From Distichodus sexfasciatus (Eukaryota > Chordata > Actinopteri > Characiformes > Distichodontidae), in NCBI GenBank assembly GCA_032718565.1, contig JAVGVS010000779.1:41065-105064 (forward strand): DNA of 64,000 nucleotides, in the 5' to 3' direction. Position numbers and translations under genes: made by a program. The notes below the pieces were generated by a model. It had not been told where the DNA came from. It was given only the letters and a program-made list of their open reading frames with translations, and did not search any database. This document shows positions 1 through 11,200 of this stretch, piece after piece (within the stretch, counting starts at the first letter, position 1; each line of letters starts with the position of its first letter).

Positions 1-157
1 CTAAAAAGATGTAAAAATCCAAAACTCCTCCTGTAGTCACCCAGGTCAGGGCAGGAGCAGGCTGTAACAACACTTCTGTTGAAACAAAGGAGAAAATGTG
101 GTGAAATTTTTAAGAAGAAGGATATAAAAAGCGGTAAAGAAAGCCGTGTTTGCTCAC

Positions 158-254
158 CCATGGCATTGCTGTTCAGGAGGAAGATCCCGTGAGCCTGACC
201 ATCACCTTCCTGAATCAAGCAGAACGGGTGAGAGCCGTAGAGGTTGACGTTGCT
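158..254 (-). CDS. gaa: gaa coding exon 4, intact
   Basis: A 97-nt exon on the minus strand reading SNVNLYGSHPFCLIQEGD then GQAHGIFLLNSNAM and one extra G that starts the next codon. Acceptor TTTACAG at 257-255 and donor GTGAGC at 157 flank it. It has no frame break, unlike exons 1-3. The gene continues left of base 158. Confidence 0.85.
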
Positions 255-2603
255 CTGTAAATCATTTATAACATAATACTTTATTAATTTTAATATAGAA
301 GACTACAATAATAGAGATATATAGCTATTAAGTTACTAGCAGTTACCGGTGTCAAACCAAAAATGAAATCAATACGATGTAAAGCGCTTCGACGTTTGTC
401 GATATCACAAAGTCTGCTACTATACGATTTCGATCCGATTCAGTTCAGGAACCGGTGATCGAGACGATATCATATGCCGATTTAACACCTCTTTTCAAAT
501 CAAAAAAAGCAACTAAAATATCATTTGACATCGTCATTCTTGAGCTCAACCAAACATTTACAGGAAAAAGAAAGGACCTCAATCACCAACAAATTTTATT
601 TGTAAAAACTTTTCATAACTGTAGAATTGAAAAGAAACAATAAGATCAAGTTTTCTACAAATGCACAAGCAATTTGCATAAAATTTGAGTAAAAAAGTGT
701 TGCTCTTCAACATTCATAGATTGAAGAAGAAAATTATTTAAGAAAACAAATTTCTTTTTTTAAGAATGAATAGGGAGTTCTCTAGCGATTGGAGGGTCGC
801 CATATAATTAGATGAGACGTCCTGTATGTCGGTTTCGATTAATTTTCGATGAATTGCCCGGCCCAACGTTTCACCAGTCTAGTACCCACATGTGGTGCCA
901 TGTCTCTATTCCACATTGTGACGGCGGTCCAGTTGAGGTCCAGCGTGAGTGGAGTGTAGTGTTCTCCCTGGTGAACCACCGAAGAGCGAGGCAGAAGAGG
1001 TGGGGAAGCTGCTGGGTGCCTGATCCGCCAAACAACGGCAGAGACTGCCGTGGTATTCAGCCTAAAATACAAATACGTCAGTATTCCCAGTCATGCTTTA
1101 CACATCTTTATTTTTTGAGCAGTTATGTAAAGGAATTGTATGGAAATAATAACATAATTATAACTTTTTAAAAATCACAATGATATGCACTCTTTTATTA
1201 AATACAATATTCCAGCTTTAATAGTTAAAGCATATTTACAGCACAAACCTTGTCAGTGAACTAAAAAACAATCATTAATTAATTGTGTAATTGTAAATGT
1301 TCAATTAATTGATTTAACAGCATATCGCTCAGCCGTAACTTCCCGCCAGGTGAAAGAGATGGACATGAGGAGCAGTTTTAAATCTTTCATATTTTAATTA
1401 AAAGATTATGGACTCACAAAACACGTCTGTTTGAGCTGCGGCGTACAACAAAGCCGAAGGGGTCCGACTGAAACTCCACGTCAAACAGGAGGTCGCGTTC
1501 ACCTGCGGGTCCACTGGGGCGCTGTAGCAGAAAGGTTTTCCCTCTCATAACGAGGAGATGAAGGATCCTTCAGCTGGGATTGAAAAGATTCAGATGTTAT
1601 GGGTGGAGAACCAAAATGGGTAGGAATATGTTCAAACTGTGGTTTAGAACAGAAATCGTATCGTAGCAGACTTTGTGAGTCACAAAATTGTCATTGGGGA
1701 TATTGGCCACTAATGTGGTCATTCTCTATTTTGGCGACAAAGGCACGTCTCCACTAATACTGTCATTCCCTATTTTGGTCATAACTGAATTATATCAATT
1801 AAATAGAAATTGATTCAATGTCTAAATCACAAGGTCTGCTACGATACAATTTTTATTCGATTCAATTCAGGAGCAATTGAACAAGTCGTTTAAAAAAATA
1901 TTTTAATAAAAAATAGACCTCCTGTTCAACATAACGAGACCTCATAATATGAATGATGACTGATTAATGTGTTTATTTTGGATCAACGCTATGGGCATCG
2001 ATGTCCCAGTGAAAATCGATGTATCATTATAGTCCTACTCACTGTGATGTGCAGTCGGCCCACGTCTTCGGTCATCACCTCCAGCTGCAGAACTGAGATA
2101 TCCCGGGGCAAATAAGAAGGAGTAGGAGAAAAGTTGGCCATTTGACCCCTAGGGCTGGGCATAAGCGGTCCCATTTTGTAGCCGGGGTAAGAAGCGGGGT
2201 AAAAGCACCAAGGCGGTCCTCGAAATGCAGAGGGAGGCAAGGGAACATAACAACAACCTCGTTCTTCACAGTCTCGCCAGCGTTAGGGGCCCACGATCCG
2301 AACTTCTGTCAGACGCATCTCCACCCTAGCGCCACTTCTTAAGCAGCTGGTGGAGAGGGGCGGTGAACAGTGGGAGCACTTGAGGAGGCGCGCGTGGAGT
2401 AGAGGCGTTTTTTGTTGATGTTGGAACACATCTTCCGTTGAGGTTACAGCAAATGTTATTTCTAATTTTGCTGGTGAGTTTACTCTAATAATTAGTGCGT
2501 TGTTATTATATGTCTGGCTGAGGAATAAGCATAGTAATGCAAAGGACAGAAATATAAAAGTTAGTGCAATGCATTGTGAGAAGTAGGACCTATTCATAGC
2601 CAT
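158..2603 (-). CDS. gaa: Acid alpha-glucosidase (GAA-like, GH31), 5' part, partial at left edge
   Basis: Lysosomal enzyme that hydrolyses alpha-1,4 and alpha-1,6 glucosidic bonds of glycogen (family knowledge). Four minus-strand coding exons are visible: 2603-2043, 1573-1418, 1061-886 and 254-158; the catalytic GH31 barrel lies beyond the left edge. Exon 1 encodes an N-terminal hydrophobic segment and a P-type trefoil (CEERGCCYVP, then PWCFYP). Later exons read DISVLQLEVMTEDVGRLHIT, DPFGFVVRR, EHYTPLTLDLNWTAVTMWNR and NLYGSHPF...GIFLLNSNAM, all in the order found in GAA. GAA fits better than maltase-glucoamylase because of the single trefoil and the NLYGSHPF and WNRDMAP signatures. Exons 1-3 have frame breaks relative to the family; exon 4 is clean. 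Splice sites are conserved. The gene is transcribed away from tnpo2. Family identity is solid; the exact protein is not recoverable from this sequence. Confidence 0.85.
886..1061 (-). CDS. gaa: gaa coding exon 3, frameshifted
   Basis: The exon starts in phase with exon 2 (VL|LNTTAV) and ends with GEHYTPLTLDLNWTAVTMWN then RDMAPHVG, the GAA block before the NLYGSHPF motif. Between them, where the family has a LFFADQFLQLSTSLPS-like stretch, the reading is scrambled and changes frame. The donor at 886/885 is GTACTA. Confidence 0.75.
1418..1573 (-). CDS. gaa: gaa coding exon 2, frameshifted
   Basis: The minus strand reads (T)LKDPSSPRYE, then APVDPQVNATS, then FDVEFQSDPFGFVVRRSSNR, matching the GAA segment between trefoil and barrel. 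The three pieces fall in different frames, so there are indels near 1535 and 1490. Acceptor (CCCAG) at 1573/1574 and donor (GTGAGT) at 1418/1417 are intact. The 156-nt length does not fit the phase (3n+2) required by its neighbours. Confidence 0.75.
2043..2603 (-). CDS. gaa: gaa coding exon 1: signal/anchor segment and trefoil domain, frameshifted
   Basis: The start is placed at the ATG ending at 2603, where the frame opens with MAMNRSYF and a hydrophobic stretch (IALTFIFLSFALLCLFL) fitting a signal peptide or anchor; a second Met lies two codons in. The first frame stays open to about 2283, reaching a partly recognisable trefoil start. The trefoil core CEERGCCYVPLPPSAFRG then PWCFYPASYPGYKMG is read in another frame, so at least one net frameshift lies near 2280-2290. 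The donor is at 2043/2042 (GTGAGT on the minus strand). Roughly 560 nt, suitable for the large first coding exon of GAA genes. Confidence 0.75.
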
Positions 2604-2962
2604 AATAAATTTAGGCTTTTGGTTTTTAAAAATTCTTCATATGCAATTGATCAGTTCATAGCTATAATAAATGCTTTCCCCCTAAGATCATTTAGATGTA
2701 ATGGATTAGCTAAGCACATTTTAGGGTTTCATAATACACAGAGAAAATTATGAATAATAAAAATTAAATAAGTTAACTAATTTAATATTCTCAGCTTTTT
2801 TTGTTAAGCTACGTTAAGTATTCAAGCTCGATTCAATACTAAGCATGTACAGATTGTTTGCAAAAATAATTTATGCCGTGGAACAATTAATAAATACGAA
2901 AAGCTAGAAAATCTTTATATTTATATTTATCGTATTTCTTGTAGAGAAGTCCGGGAGTGAGA

Positions 2963-2972
2963 ACCGGAAGTG
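2963..2972 (+). promoter_or_regulatory. ETS-type site, candidate gaa (or shared) promoter element
   Basis: ACCGGAAGTG is a full match to the GABPA/ETS consensus that marks many TATA-less vertebrate promoters. It lies 360 bp upstream of the gaa start codon, in the gap shared with the divergent tnpo2. A single motif; the promoter assignment is inference. Confidence 0.3.
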
Positions 2973-5461
2973 CCCAATTTTTACTAAATTAAAAGTCGCC
3001 TCGCAGTCCGACCGAAAGCAGTGTATTAGCAGAAATAATGAAGGGGAAAATAATATTAACACGTAGAAAGGCATATATCATAACTAGTTTTGTTCGATAA
3101 CAGAACACACAGTCTATATTTACTGTTCACTTACTCATTATTGTTTTGTGGTACATGTTAATTAACTTTCGTTGCGTTCTTTTGAAGTAGCACTTAAGGA
3201 AATTAGAAATATTTTATAATTAAAAATCGTCATGGTCATATAATAACAATTTCATATTGATACTTAAGAAATTAAAAGGGTAAAACTGGGTTTAATAACG
3301 CGAAACTACGGTCCAAAGCCAGGTCTCACTCACTGCCTTTTTATTTATGCACATGGAATCTATTTTTACTGGTCACTCACGCATAATTGTTGTTATGGTC
3401 AATATTTATTCAAATTTCAGTTGTGTTGTAACATGGAAATAAGAAATATTGAATACACAAAAACACGTTTCAATGAATCGCTGTGGACTTTTAATTTGAC
3501 AATTCAGCAGTCTCACTTCACAGGAGCCATAAAATGAGGCACGCCCAAGTTCTGTCCCAAATCGCGTACTACGTTACTAAATATGGTGCCAGAAGCACAT
3601 TCTGACGCGTGTTATCGCTACTTATTAGTAAAAGTAGAAACACAGCCTCGGAGACACGAGGAACCGAGTAGCGGCGCCGTTTCCTAGCGATGCGCGGACC
3701 AAGACTCGTGAAGCTTTTGATGGGTTCATTTTTGAACCGAGCAAAGATTCGAAGTTTCGGAATTTTAAACCCAGTGACCCGGTGTTTAAAAAAGTTAATG
3801 ACGTGTTTGTTCATTCATTTAAAAACATCATTAAATGGACGTGCAAATCAGCATTAAGTAATCATTTAGAAATTGATCAACAATTAATTAAGAAGGTTAA
3901 TTAACTACCATTCATCGGTTTTTCGAGGAGGTGGCTTTTGTGGTACTAGAGCGAAGGTGTTTTAGTATATTAAATATACTTATATAGCATATAAGTATAT
4001 TTTATAATCATAATTTATAATGTATACATACTTATATAAATATATGTATATATATATAGTTATTATTATATCTAAAATTATTGCAGCAGAGAAAGTGAAT
4101 AAAGTTCCGGGGAAAAGCCCTGTGATTTATAGATTAAAGTCAAAACTTGGATATTTTCTGACATCAAAGTTACATGGCTGTTTTTGGAAATGTTTGATTT
4201 TTACAAAATCAAGGAACATCCGAGTTTTTTCTTGTAAATATGTAAATATTTACTTTTTCTTGCAGATTTATGACTTTTATCACCCTGGTTTAAGTTTTTA
4301 ACACCCTGGTTTGTTTACAAATTTCTTGGTGCTTCAAAAAGAAAGAAACAAGAAACAGACAACATAGTAGACCTGTAAAATACAAACCTTCAACACAACA
4401 TAAAGTCTGTTTTTAAGAAATATATTTTTACATATATTCCAGATTCAAGGTTATTTTTTGTCACATGCTAGTACAATATGAGAAATGCGCTTTGAATTGG
4501 CCATGAGACCTGTGCCATAAAGTTTCGATTTAAATGTGTTAAAATTAACACAAGAAACGTTGTGCCAAAACTCACCCAATAATGTTAGACTTTGATACAG
4601 TTTGTGTCGATTTTAACACATCTTTCTAAGAGTGTAGCACAATGTCTTACGTATTATTCTGTGACATGTATATATCATTTCAGAGGAAACTTTGTAATCA
4701 AATAAGTTCCTATAAATCTATATCTGGTAGAGGTATGAATAATTTACATGTTAATATGTAAAGGTAATTTGTATTACTTCGCTTTTCTCTTTTCAAATTT
4801 TTAAATTATTATTTTGTCTTAATTTAAAAAATAATCTAGTGTTGAACGTCTATTTATATGTAAGTAATTGCAATTTTAGGACCAAATTGGGACACATTTT
4901 ACTACATGTAGTACTTGTAAAAAGCGCATATGTGACGAATACAATATCACCTCAAAAGAATCGACCCGGAGACTCGCCGCGGTTTCGAAGCTTCGGACGC
5001 GTCATCAGTCACGCGTAACCATGCTGAATCGATACATGCGCTGATTCAACCCAGGCTCCGATACAGTGAACCGAGTCGTTCAGCGCTTTATTGAAATGAG
5101 ACGAGCATCGAAGACTCGCCATCAAACGGCTCATCCGTAGCGGCGTGTTGAGAACAGATCTGTACGGCTCCTCTCCGGCTCCACACTGTTGCATGCATCC
5201 CCTGTGGCTCAGCAGGCCTTCACACACGCGATTTGTGAGTAGCGAACATACACTCATATACAGATTTTCAGGAGATGGTTTCTCCTTATTATAAAATATC
5301 GGAGAGCGTTAGCTAGCTTAGCTATGCCACACTTGTCTCAGCTTTAGGGCTGGTCTTGAATTTTACATCTATTTTTGAGTTTTTATGAGGTAAAATCGTT
5401 CTATTTTTCTACTCCTCCGTGTATACATTTATGCATTTGAGTTATTTTTATAACAAACTTA

Positions 5462-5720
5462 GCTGCGTGTAGCCTCACTTAGCGAATGCGGGCTCGCACA
5501 TGGGCCGTGTACCGAGCCCGCATACTACTGCACTGCATAGTATGGTTCTTAAGGCGCTCTTATAATGCTTTTCTATGTGGTAGTATGCATCTTAGGAAAT
5601 AGCTAGGGTTGTAGTTTAACAGCTCTCTACGCACTGGGTAGTGCATGAAACTTTCACACGCGCCCTGTTAACTTGAGCGGGAAGGGACTTTTACGAAATG
5701 TTGTGCACTACGTAGGATGT
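5462..5720 (-). repeat. Family A hAT-like element, fragment
   Basis: Matches the interior of the complete copy at 62276-62907 (CACTTAGCGAATGCG; TTCTATGTGGTAGTATGCAT; GGTTGTAGTTTAAC; GAAATGTTGTGCACTACG). Termini not seen. Confidence 0.6.
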
Positions 5721-6013
5721 AGGAAGACAAGTGAGATGCGCCACAGTTCAAAGCGAGGCCGTTAGCTCGAATGCTAAGTTATATATATATGTAGCTGCTG
5801 AAGCGTTACTCCGGGTTAGCAAGTGAACTCACGATGTGACTTGAGTAAATCTGTAAATATCTTCATACTGTAGTTACAGTTTGCTTTCTTCCTTTTCAGG
5901 CTATATTTTGACGATGTTAATCAGCTTTAATGCCTTCTTGTTAGCTGACACGCTAACGAAACTCGTGCGAAACTCTCCGCCGCGTCGAAAGCCGGCTCAT
6001 TGGTTTTCCGCAC

Positions 6014-6391
6014 TAGGGGTGTGTCGATACATCGATACAATAACCATCGATTCCACGGCACTGATCCGAAATATAATCGTTGATCATACATATGGTCACG
6101 TCACTTTATATATATATATTTATTCATTTAAAGAAAAAAAATTTCATCTAATTTAATGATTGAGCACAGGAATAAAAACATTCATAGTCTTTTAGTTGAC
6201 TTTTGTGATTGGTTAATGAAGTGAAGTGATGGTTAAATCAGTATATGATATTATCCTGTATCGATTTCTGGCTTCTAAATTGAATCAAAGTGAAAACTTA
6301 TCATAAAAGACTTATGTATTTACAGACATTGCCCATTAAGTCTATATAATATTGTATCGAGATGGAACTTGTGATTTACACTCCTCGTCTA
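6014..6391 (+). mobile_element. hAT-like MITE of the TAGGGGTGT family (family C)
   Basis: Starts TAGGGGTGTGTCGATACATC and ends near GATTTACACTCCTCGTCTA, a degenerate inverted terminal match. No clear target duplication, so the right edge is approximate. Other members or fragments: 340-640, 1780-2035, 27939-28279, 37257-37400, 62180-62260. Confidence 0.5.
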
Positions 6392-6549
6392 ATAACCATA
6401 TATTTGGGTATTGCAGTAAATAAACAACAAGACACCGTTTACTTGTGATAAGTAGACACATAGCTGCTCATCTGATTTTAGACTAATTTAGCCAGTGACG
6501 AGGAACTGGGTTGCATGGGTTTGTTGTGGTTGTAGGATATCAGCAATCA

Positions 6550-6690
6550 CCTTGTTACAGTTACAATTACAGCATTTTGCAGACCTTCAAATCCAGAGCG
6601 ACGTCCATTTTCCTCATTTAAGGGACAGTCTCTACCTCTGAACCACCAGTACTTTTAGATGTACTCTAAGATGTTTCACCTCTCGTTGGA
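6550..6690 (+). repeat. SINE-like repeat fragment
   Basis: Contains TTACAGCATTTTGCAGACC and ATCCAGAGCGACGTCC; related text occurs at 36431-36480 and 49115-49150 (GCAGACGCTCTTATCCAGAG). This is a short interspersed repeat common in fish genomes. Confidence 0.5.
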
Positions 6691-6920
6691 GAGGTTTCAT
6701 CAGTTCTAAGAAACTGATGGGGATTTAATAGCTCTTAGACTGGAATCGCCCACCCCTGCTGCAGTGGATTTGCCACCTTTGAGGTCCTCCTGAAAATTCT
6801 TGCCACCTCCAAAATAACGACCCCCAAAAGGTGTTGAATCTACATCAGTCATATCAGTCTACATCAACACTGTTACATCATAATCATTTCCATTCATATC
6901 AAATTGTCTTAGTTGTTATT

Positions 6921-7616
6921 TAGAGCTGTAACCGATCCAATATGTAGATCGGTATCGGTCCGATAAAGGCTCAAATAGCTGGATCGAGTATCGGTGGCAT
7001 CGGCTGTTCTATTTTCTAGAATCGACTTACGTTTTAATTCATTTACTCGCTGAAACATGCTCGCTGCTGTTTCACATGGGCTTAATACTGGCGTTTTCCG
7101 TGAGATCAAGACATGACCTGTATGTGAAGGTATTTGTGAGATGTTCCTGCACTAAAACAGAAATGGCAGCATAAATCTTGGCCTTCGTGTTCGTGGCGTT
7201 ACTAAACTAAAACGATCGTGTCCCCTTTGTACAGACACCAACCATATTTTGCTTCGATAATACTCGCTCTTCAATTCTACTCTGGTACCATTAATAAGAT
7301 TTTTCCATAGATTTATTCTGACCGTCGTAGCCGCCTTCATTGTGATCGTCTCCGGTGCGTCATGAAGGGATTAATGGGAAATGTAGTTCTCTCTGCAAAA
7401 GCAGCTCATTTTAGATAAAATTGGTTCAAAATAATAGCTTCAATCATTAATTTTCAATTGATCAAATTATTTTCCATTTTATAATGTTATAGTAAATCAA
7501 TAAGAAAGAAGAAATATTTATATGTCTAAATGACAACAATTTTTGAGAATAAATAATTTGTATATATTTTACAAATTTACAATATCGGTATCGGACATAA
7601 AAAAGTGGTATCTCTA
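6921..7616 (+). mobile_element. hAT-like element with TATCGGTATCGG interior (family D)
   Basis: Starts TAGAGCTGTAACCGATCC and ends ATCGGTATCGG...GTATCTCTA. Flanks TTGTTATT and TTATTATC agree at 6 of 8 bases, a possible decayed target duplication. A related element with a better duplication lies at 22125-22700. Confidence 0.5.
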
Positions 7617-7959
7617 TTATTATCACTTATTGTTGACTCAAGGTGTTGATGTAAATGTATGTGCTGTTGTTGATTTAAGCCATAGTGAGGTTGTTACCTT
7701 GGAGGTGGTAACGACTTTCAGAAATGACCTCTACAAAGTGGCACCATCGGCTGGAACAGGGTGAGTAGCTTCAGTCACGGAGGGATGCTATCCTGGAGTT
7801 TTTCCATCGTACCTGCTCACTCACTTCTGTTGATTATCTCTACCTGAGACCAGGTGGGAATATTCTGAAGTCAGGGAGTGGTGAAAACCTGCAGGACTCG
7901 GTGATGCTGTTTCACCCTGGAACAGTGGGTGAAGGGTCTTGCGCGGTGGTGGTAATTCT

Positions 7960-8045
7960 GGGTGTAGGCTAGAGATAGATTTGAACCTACAACCCTCTTT
8001 GCTCCATAGACAAGAAGTGTCCTACCACTGAGCTGCTGCCACCAC
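7960..8045 (-). repeat. tRNA-derived SINE head
   Basis: On the minus strand CAGCTCAGTGGTAGGACA resembles a pol III A box region and GGTTCAAATCT a B box, spaced as in a tRNA. No folded tRNA gene is evident. A related head, GATTTGAACCCACAACTGAG, lies at 36570-36600. Confidence 0.5.
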
Positions 8046-8192
8046 GACCCTGAAAATCAAGCCTGTCATTGCCTAGAAAATTAGACAGCCTCTACCTTTT
8101 AATAAACTGCACCTTCATCTGCAGATGGCCGACCAATGTATCTTTAGGTCTCTCTTTATGTCAGTGTTCCTGACTCATTCTCTCGTTCTAGG

Positions 8193-8291
8193 ATGGAGTG
8201 GCAGCCGGATGAACAAGGACTTCAGCAGGTCCTTCAGCTTCTTAAGGACTCCCAGTCCCCTAATACGGCCGCACAGAGAGCGGTGCAGCAA
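8193..8291 (+). CDS. tnpo2: tnpo2 coding exon 1 with start codon
   Basis: 33 codons, MEWQPDEQGLQQVLQLLKDS to AVQQ, clean. The ATG follows acceptor TTCTAG|G by one base, so a 5'UTR intron is implied. Donor GTATCC. Transportin-1 has a longer N-terminus before the WKPDEQ-type motif; the short start here is typical of TNPO2. Confidence 0.92.
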
Positions 8292-11200
8292 GTATCCTTC
8301 TCAAACTCCATCAGTTGAATTTAAAAGATGCAATGTTGACTTGGAAAGATGGGTGTAAAGTAGTGCGACAAAACAGTCTCCATTTGTGATGACGCATTTA
8401 TATAGCACTCTTAGCAACAGTTATTGTCCCAAAGCGCTTTACATATAACTGGCCCAAACCCCACCATAAGCAAGCCTGGCTGACAGTAGCAAGAAAAGCT
8501 CTAGCAGGAAGAAACTTAGGAAGGGAACCAAGACTCACACTTCCTCCTCTGGGTGGCGGTGCATGAACGTTTTACCTGATAAATATTGGTTCAAGATTTA
8601 TCGTTAATTCATGCATTTTTAAAGAAGTGAAAAAGTCAGGGATGCTTTTGAATCGAGTAGATTTTTGTGTTTAGCAACAACAAGCGCAGAAAGCGTAACT
8701 CTGGAAGTGAGGATTTTGACCTCTCAGTGCTCCACCAGCGTTTATTGTGCTGGCAGTGCCTATTTTTATTACAGATCCTATGAGCTTCAGCGTTTAGAGC
8801 GCTAAGCGCCTTCAGTGGAAAAAAAAGACATTGGGTGAGGAAGGTTTTTTTTGCTGCAGTGCTCCAGAGCGCTTTAAGTAGAAATCAGCTTTTAGAACAG
8901 TGCTGGGGCTTGCCAATGTCCGTGAAATCTGGAATCACCTGAAAAATCTGGTGGAAACTGTATATGACAATATGCTTCCCATGATAATGTCGAAATCGAT
9001 CAGTATGACAAAAATATTGTGATAATATTTTTGTTCACATTGCCCAGCTCTAGTGTGAAGCGATAGGACAGTAACTAAGCCTCTGTCTCTGCTGGTGCAA
9101 GGAATGAGAGAGTGGAGCTGCTGGACAGAAGATTCACTATTCTGTAATCCGATATATACCACTGTAGGAGGCTGTGGGCAGAAGCGGCGTCTGAGAAGGG
9201 GCTCGCTGCGGTTTACAGGTTTTAGGAGGTTAGATATGTTTGGACCAGGATTGTTCTTTCTCTGTACTTTCCTTTATCCATGTTCTCAGAAACTGGAGCA
9301 GCTGAACCAGTATCCTGATTTCAACAACTACCTTATATTTGTCGTGACGAGACTAAAATCTGAGAAGGTATGTCATCTTTAAACATACAGGTCTTTCAGA
9401 GGCGTCGTTAGCAAGCCACGAACAAACAGATAATATTTATCTCTTCCAGAAATCATTACTCATATTACTTCCTTTTTCTCCTTTACACTTCCTCTCCCGT
9501 TTGACCGCCGTCTGGTTTCCCTAGTTGCAAACCTTGTAACTTTCACACCCTCCCCTCCTTACAGATGAGCCAACTCGCTCGCTGAGTGGTTTTGATCCTG
9601 AAGACAATGTGACTCACTACCAGAACTTCCCTCGGGGAGTGACCCGACTTCATCAAACAGGAATGCCTCAACATCGAGGACCCGTCACCCTTAAAGGGCG
9701 CTACCATCGGTGGCGGAGGAGATTCACATTGGGGTTGGGGTTTATCCCGTTTTAGCTGTGCGTGGTCGTGAAGGTCTTAGATGACATCTAGATGAATCAT
9801 TAAGGGTGTTTTCACATATAGTCCTCTTTAAAGGAACTGAACTCAGTCCTCTAGAAGTGCTTTAAAAAGTGGACCAACAGAAAGGGAGCTCGGTACTTTT
9901 GACGTTCACACTGTGAGTTCGTTTGAGGACTCGGTTCTCTTTCTGCTCCACTTCAACTCAGATGAAATTATAAATTCTTTCATATTTCATGCTTAATTCT
10001 TATGGAGCTCTCAGACCTTTACTGCTTTGCATTCTGGCTGATTTTTTCATTGAACAAAACTGTCAAAAGTGAACCAGGAAGCGCTTTGCGTTCAGAAAAC
10101 TGCAAATAAAACAAGCCATGCCTTGGACTTCACTCAAACCAGACTGGAATGCACCTCGATATGGTCTCAAATTTGGAGTTCATTCAGAGGTCTGAGGATT
10201 AGTTTGGTGTGTTCATATCACGTAAAAATGCTGACTAATCGATCCGGTTAAGCACGAGGGCTGAAACGGACCAAGTGTGAAAACACCCTAAATTGCCCCA
10301 GATGGGGTAGCGGGCGCTATGTAAAATATGTTATGGTATCAGTTGGTATGACTCAGAATTCAGATTACAATGTTTTGTTCATCAAAAGTCTTATATTTAT
10401 GTTGCCGTATTAAATTATTTGTATCTAAATGGACAAACAGTTAAAATAATAAGCGTAAGCAAAATGTACATTGACGCAAGAAAGGCATATAAGCATTAAT
10501 TCTTGGTCAATTATTTGACCGTGAGTGTGAGTAGTTTAACTTCACTATGGGGAGATTTAGAGAGAACTTTAACCCAGCGCATAGCGGGCGCTTGTTAGCT
10601 GCCCACTGCTCCGTCGTGTCGTGCTGTGCTGTGGTGTGTTCACAATGACAAATCAACCACTTTCTCTAAATGAACTACATGTGAGATTGTGGCCAGCAAT
10701 TACTGCCGTTAAATTCAGAATACTATGGCGTGTTGTTCCTCATCCGCCCCGTCATATCGCACCACCCTACTGCAGGCAGTGTGTAGTGGAGCTCATTACA
10801 TTGTTTCATTTTGAAACCATGCATTTCTATATATATATATTTCATATTGTACCACTTGATATATTGGCCAGGCCTACTATGGTGTAGTAAAGCATTAATT
10901 CATTTCCCCCTCTTAGGAATCCTGATCCCGCAACCATAGCGTCTAAAGAAGGAGAACTGCAGACGTGGCCCGAGCTGCTGCCTCAACTCTGCAACTTGCT
11001 CAACTCTGAGGACTACAACACCTGCGAGGTCAGTTTGGCTCACTTCAGCTTTGTTTTCTTCACTCGTGTGTTTGAGAACTGCTTGTGACACTACATGCCT
11101 CTGATTATTCCTCATCTGCAGACCACCTAAATTTGTTCTTAAGAAATGAAGACAGAAGAATTGAAGAAAACCCAATAAGCGTGTATTTTGTACAAACAGG

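Larger units (their letters stand above)
2604..8191. other. gaa-tnpo2 intergenic region and tnpo2 5' UTR/intron
   Basis: No coding exon seen. The tnpo2 start codon is preceded directly by a splice acceptor, so at least one noncoding tnpo2 exon must lie here, but I could not place it. Recognisable content is repeat-derived: a family A fragment (5462-5720), hAT-like elements (6014-6391, 6921-7616), a SINE-like segment (6550-6690) and a minus-strand SINE head (7960-8045). The AT-rich part 2700-4950 and the CpG-containing patches at 3600-3800 and 4960-5240 hold nothing I recognise. Confidence 0.5.

Noticed and set aside
812..1171. Plus-strand 119-codon frame over gaa exon 3
   Set aside because: It is the antisense shadow of a minus-strand exon with conserved GAA text and splice sites.
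8910..9040. Possible transposase relic (frame reading REIWNHLKNLVETVYDNM)
   Set aside because: It is reminiscent of the C-terminal part of a Tc1-like transposase, but too short and isolated to support a call.
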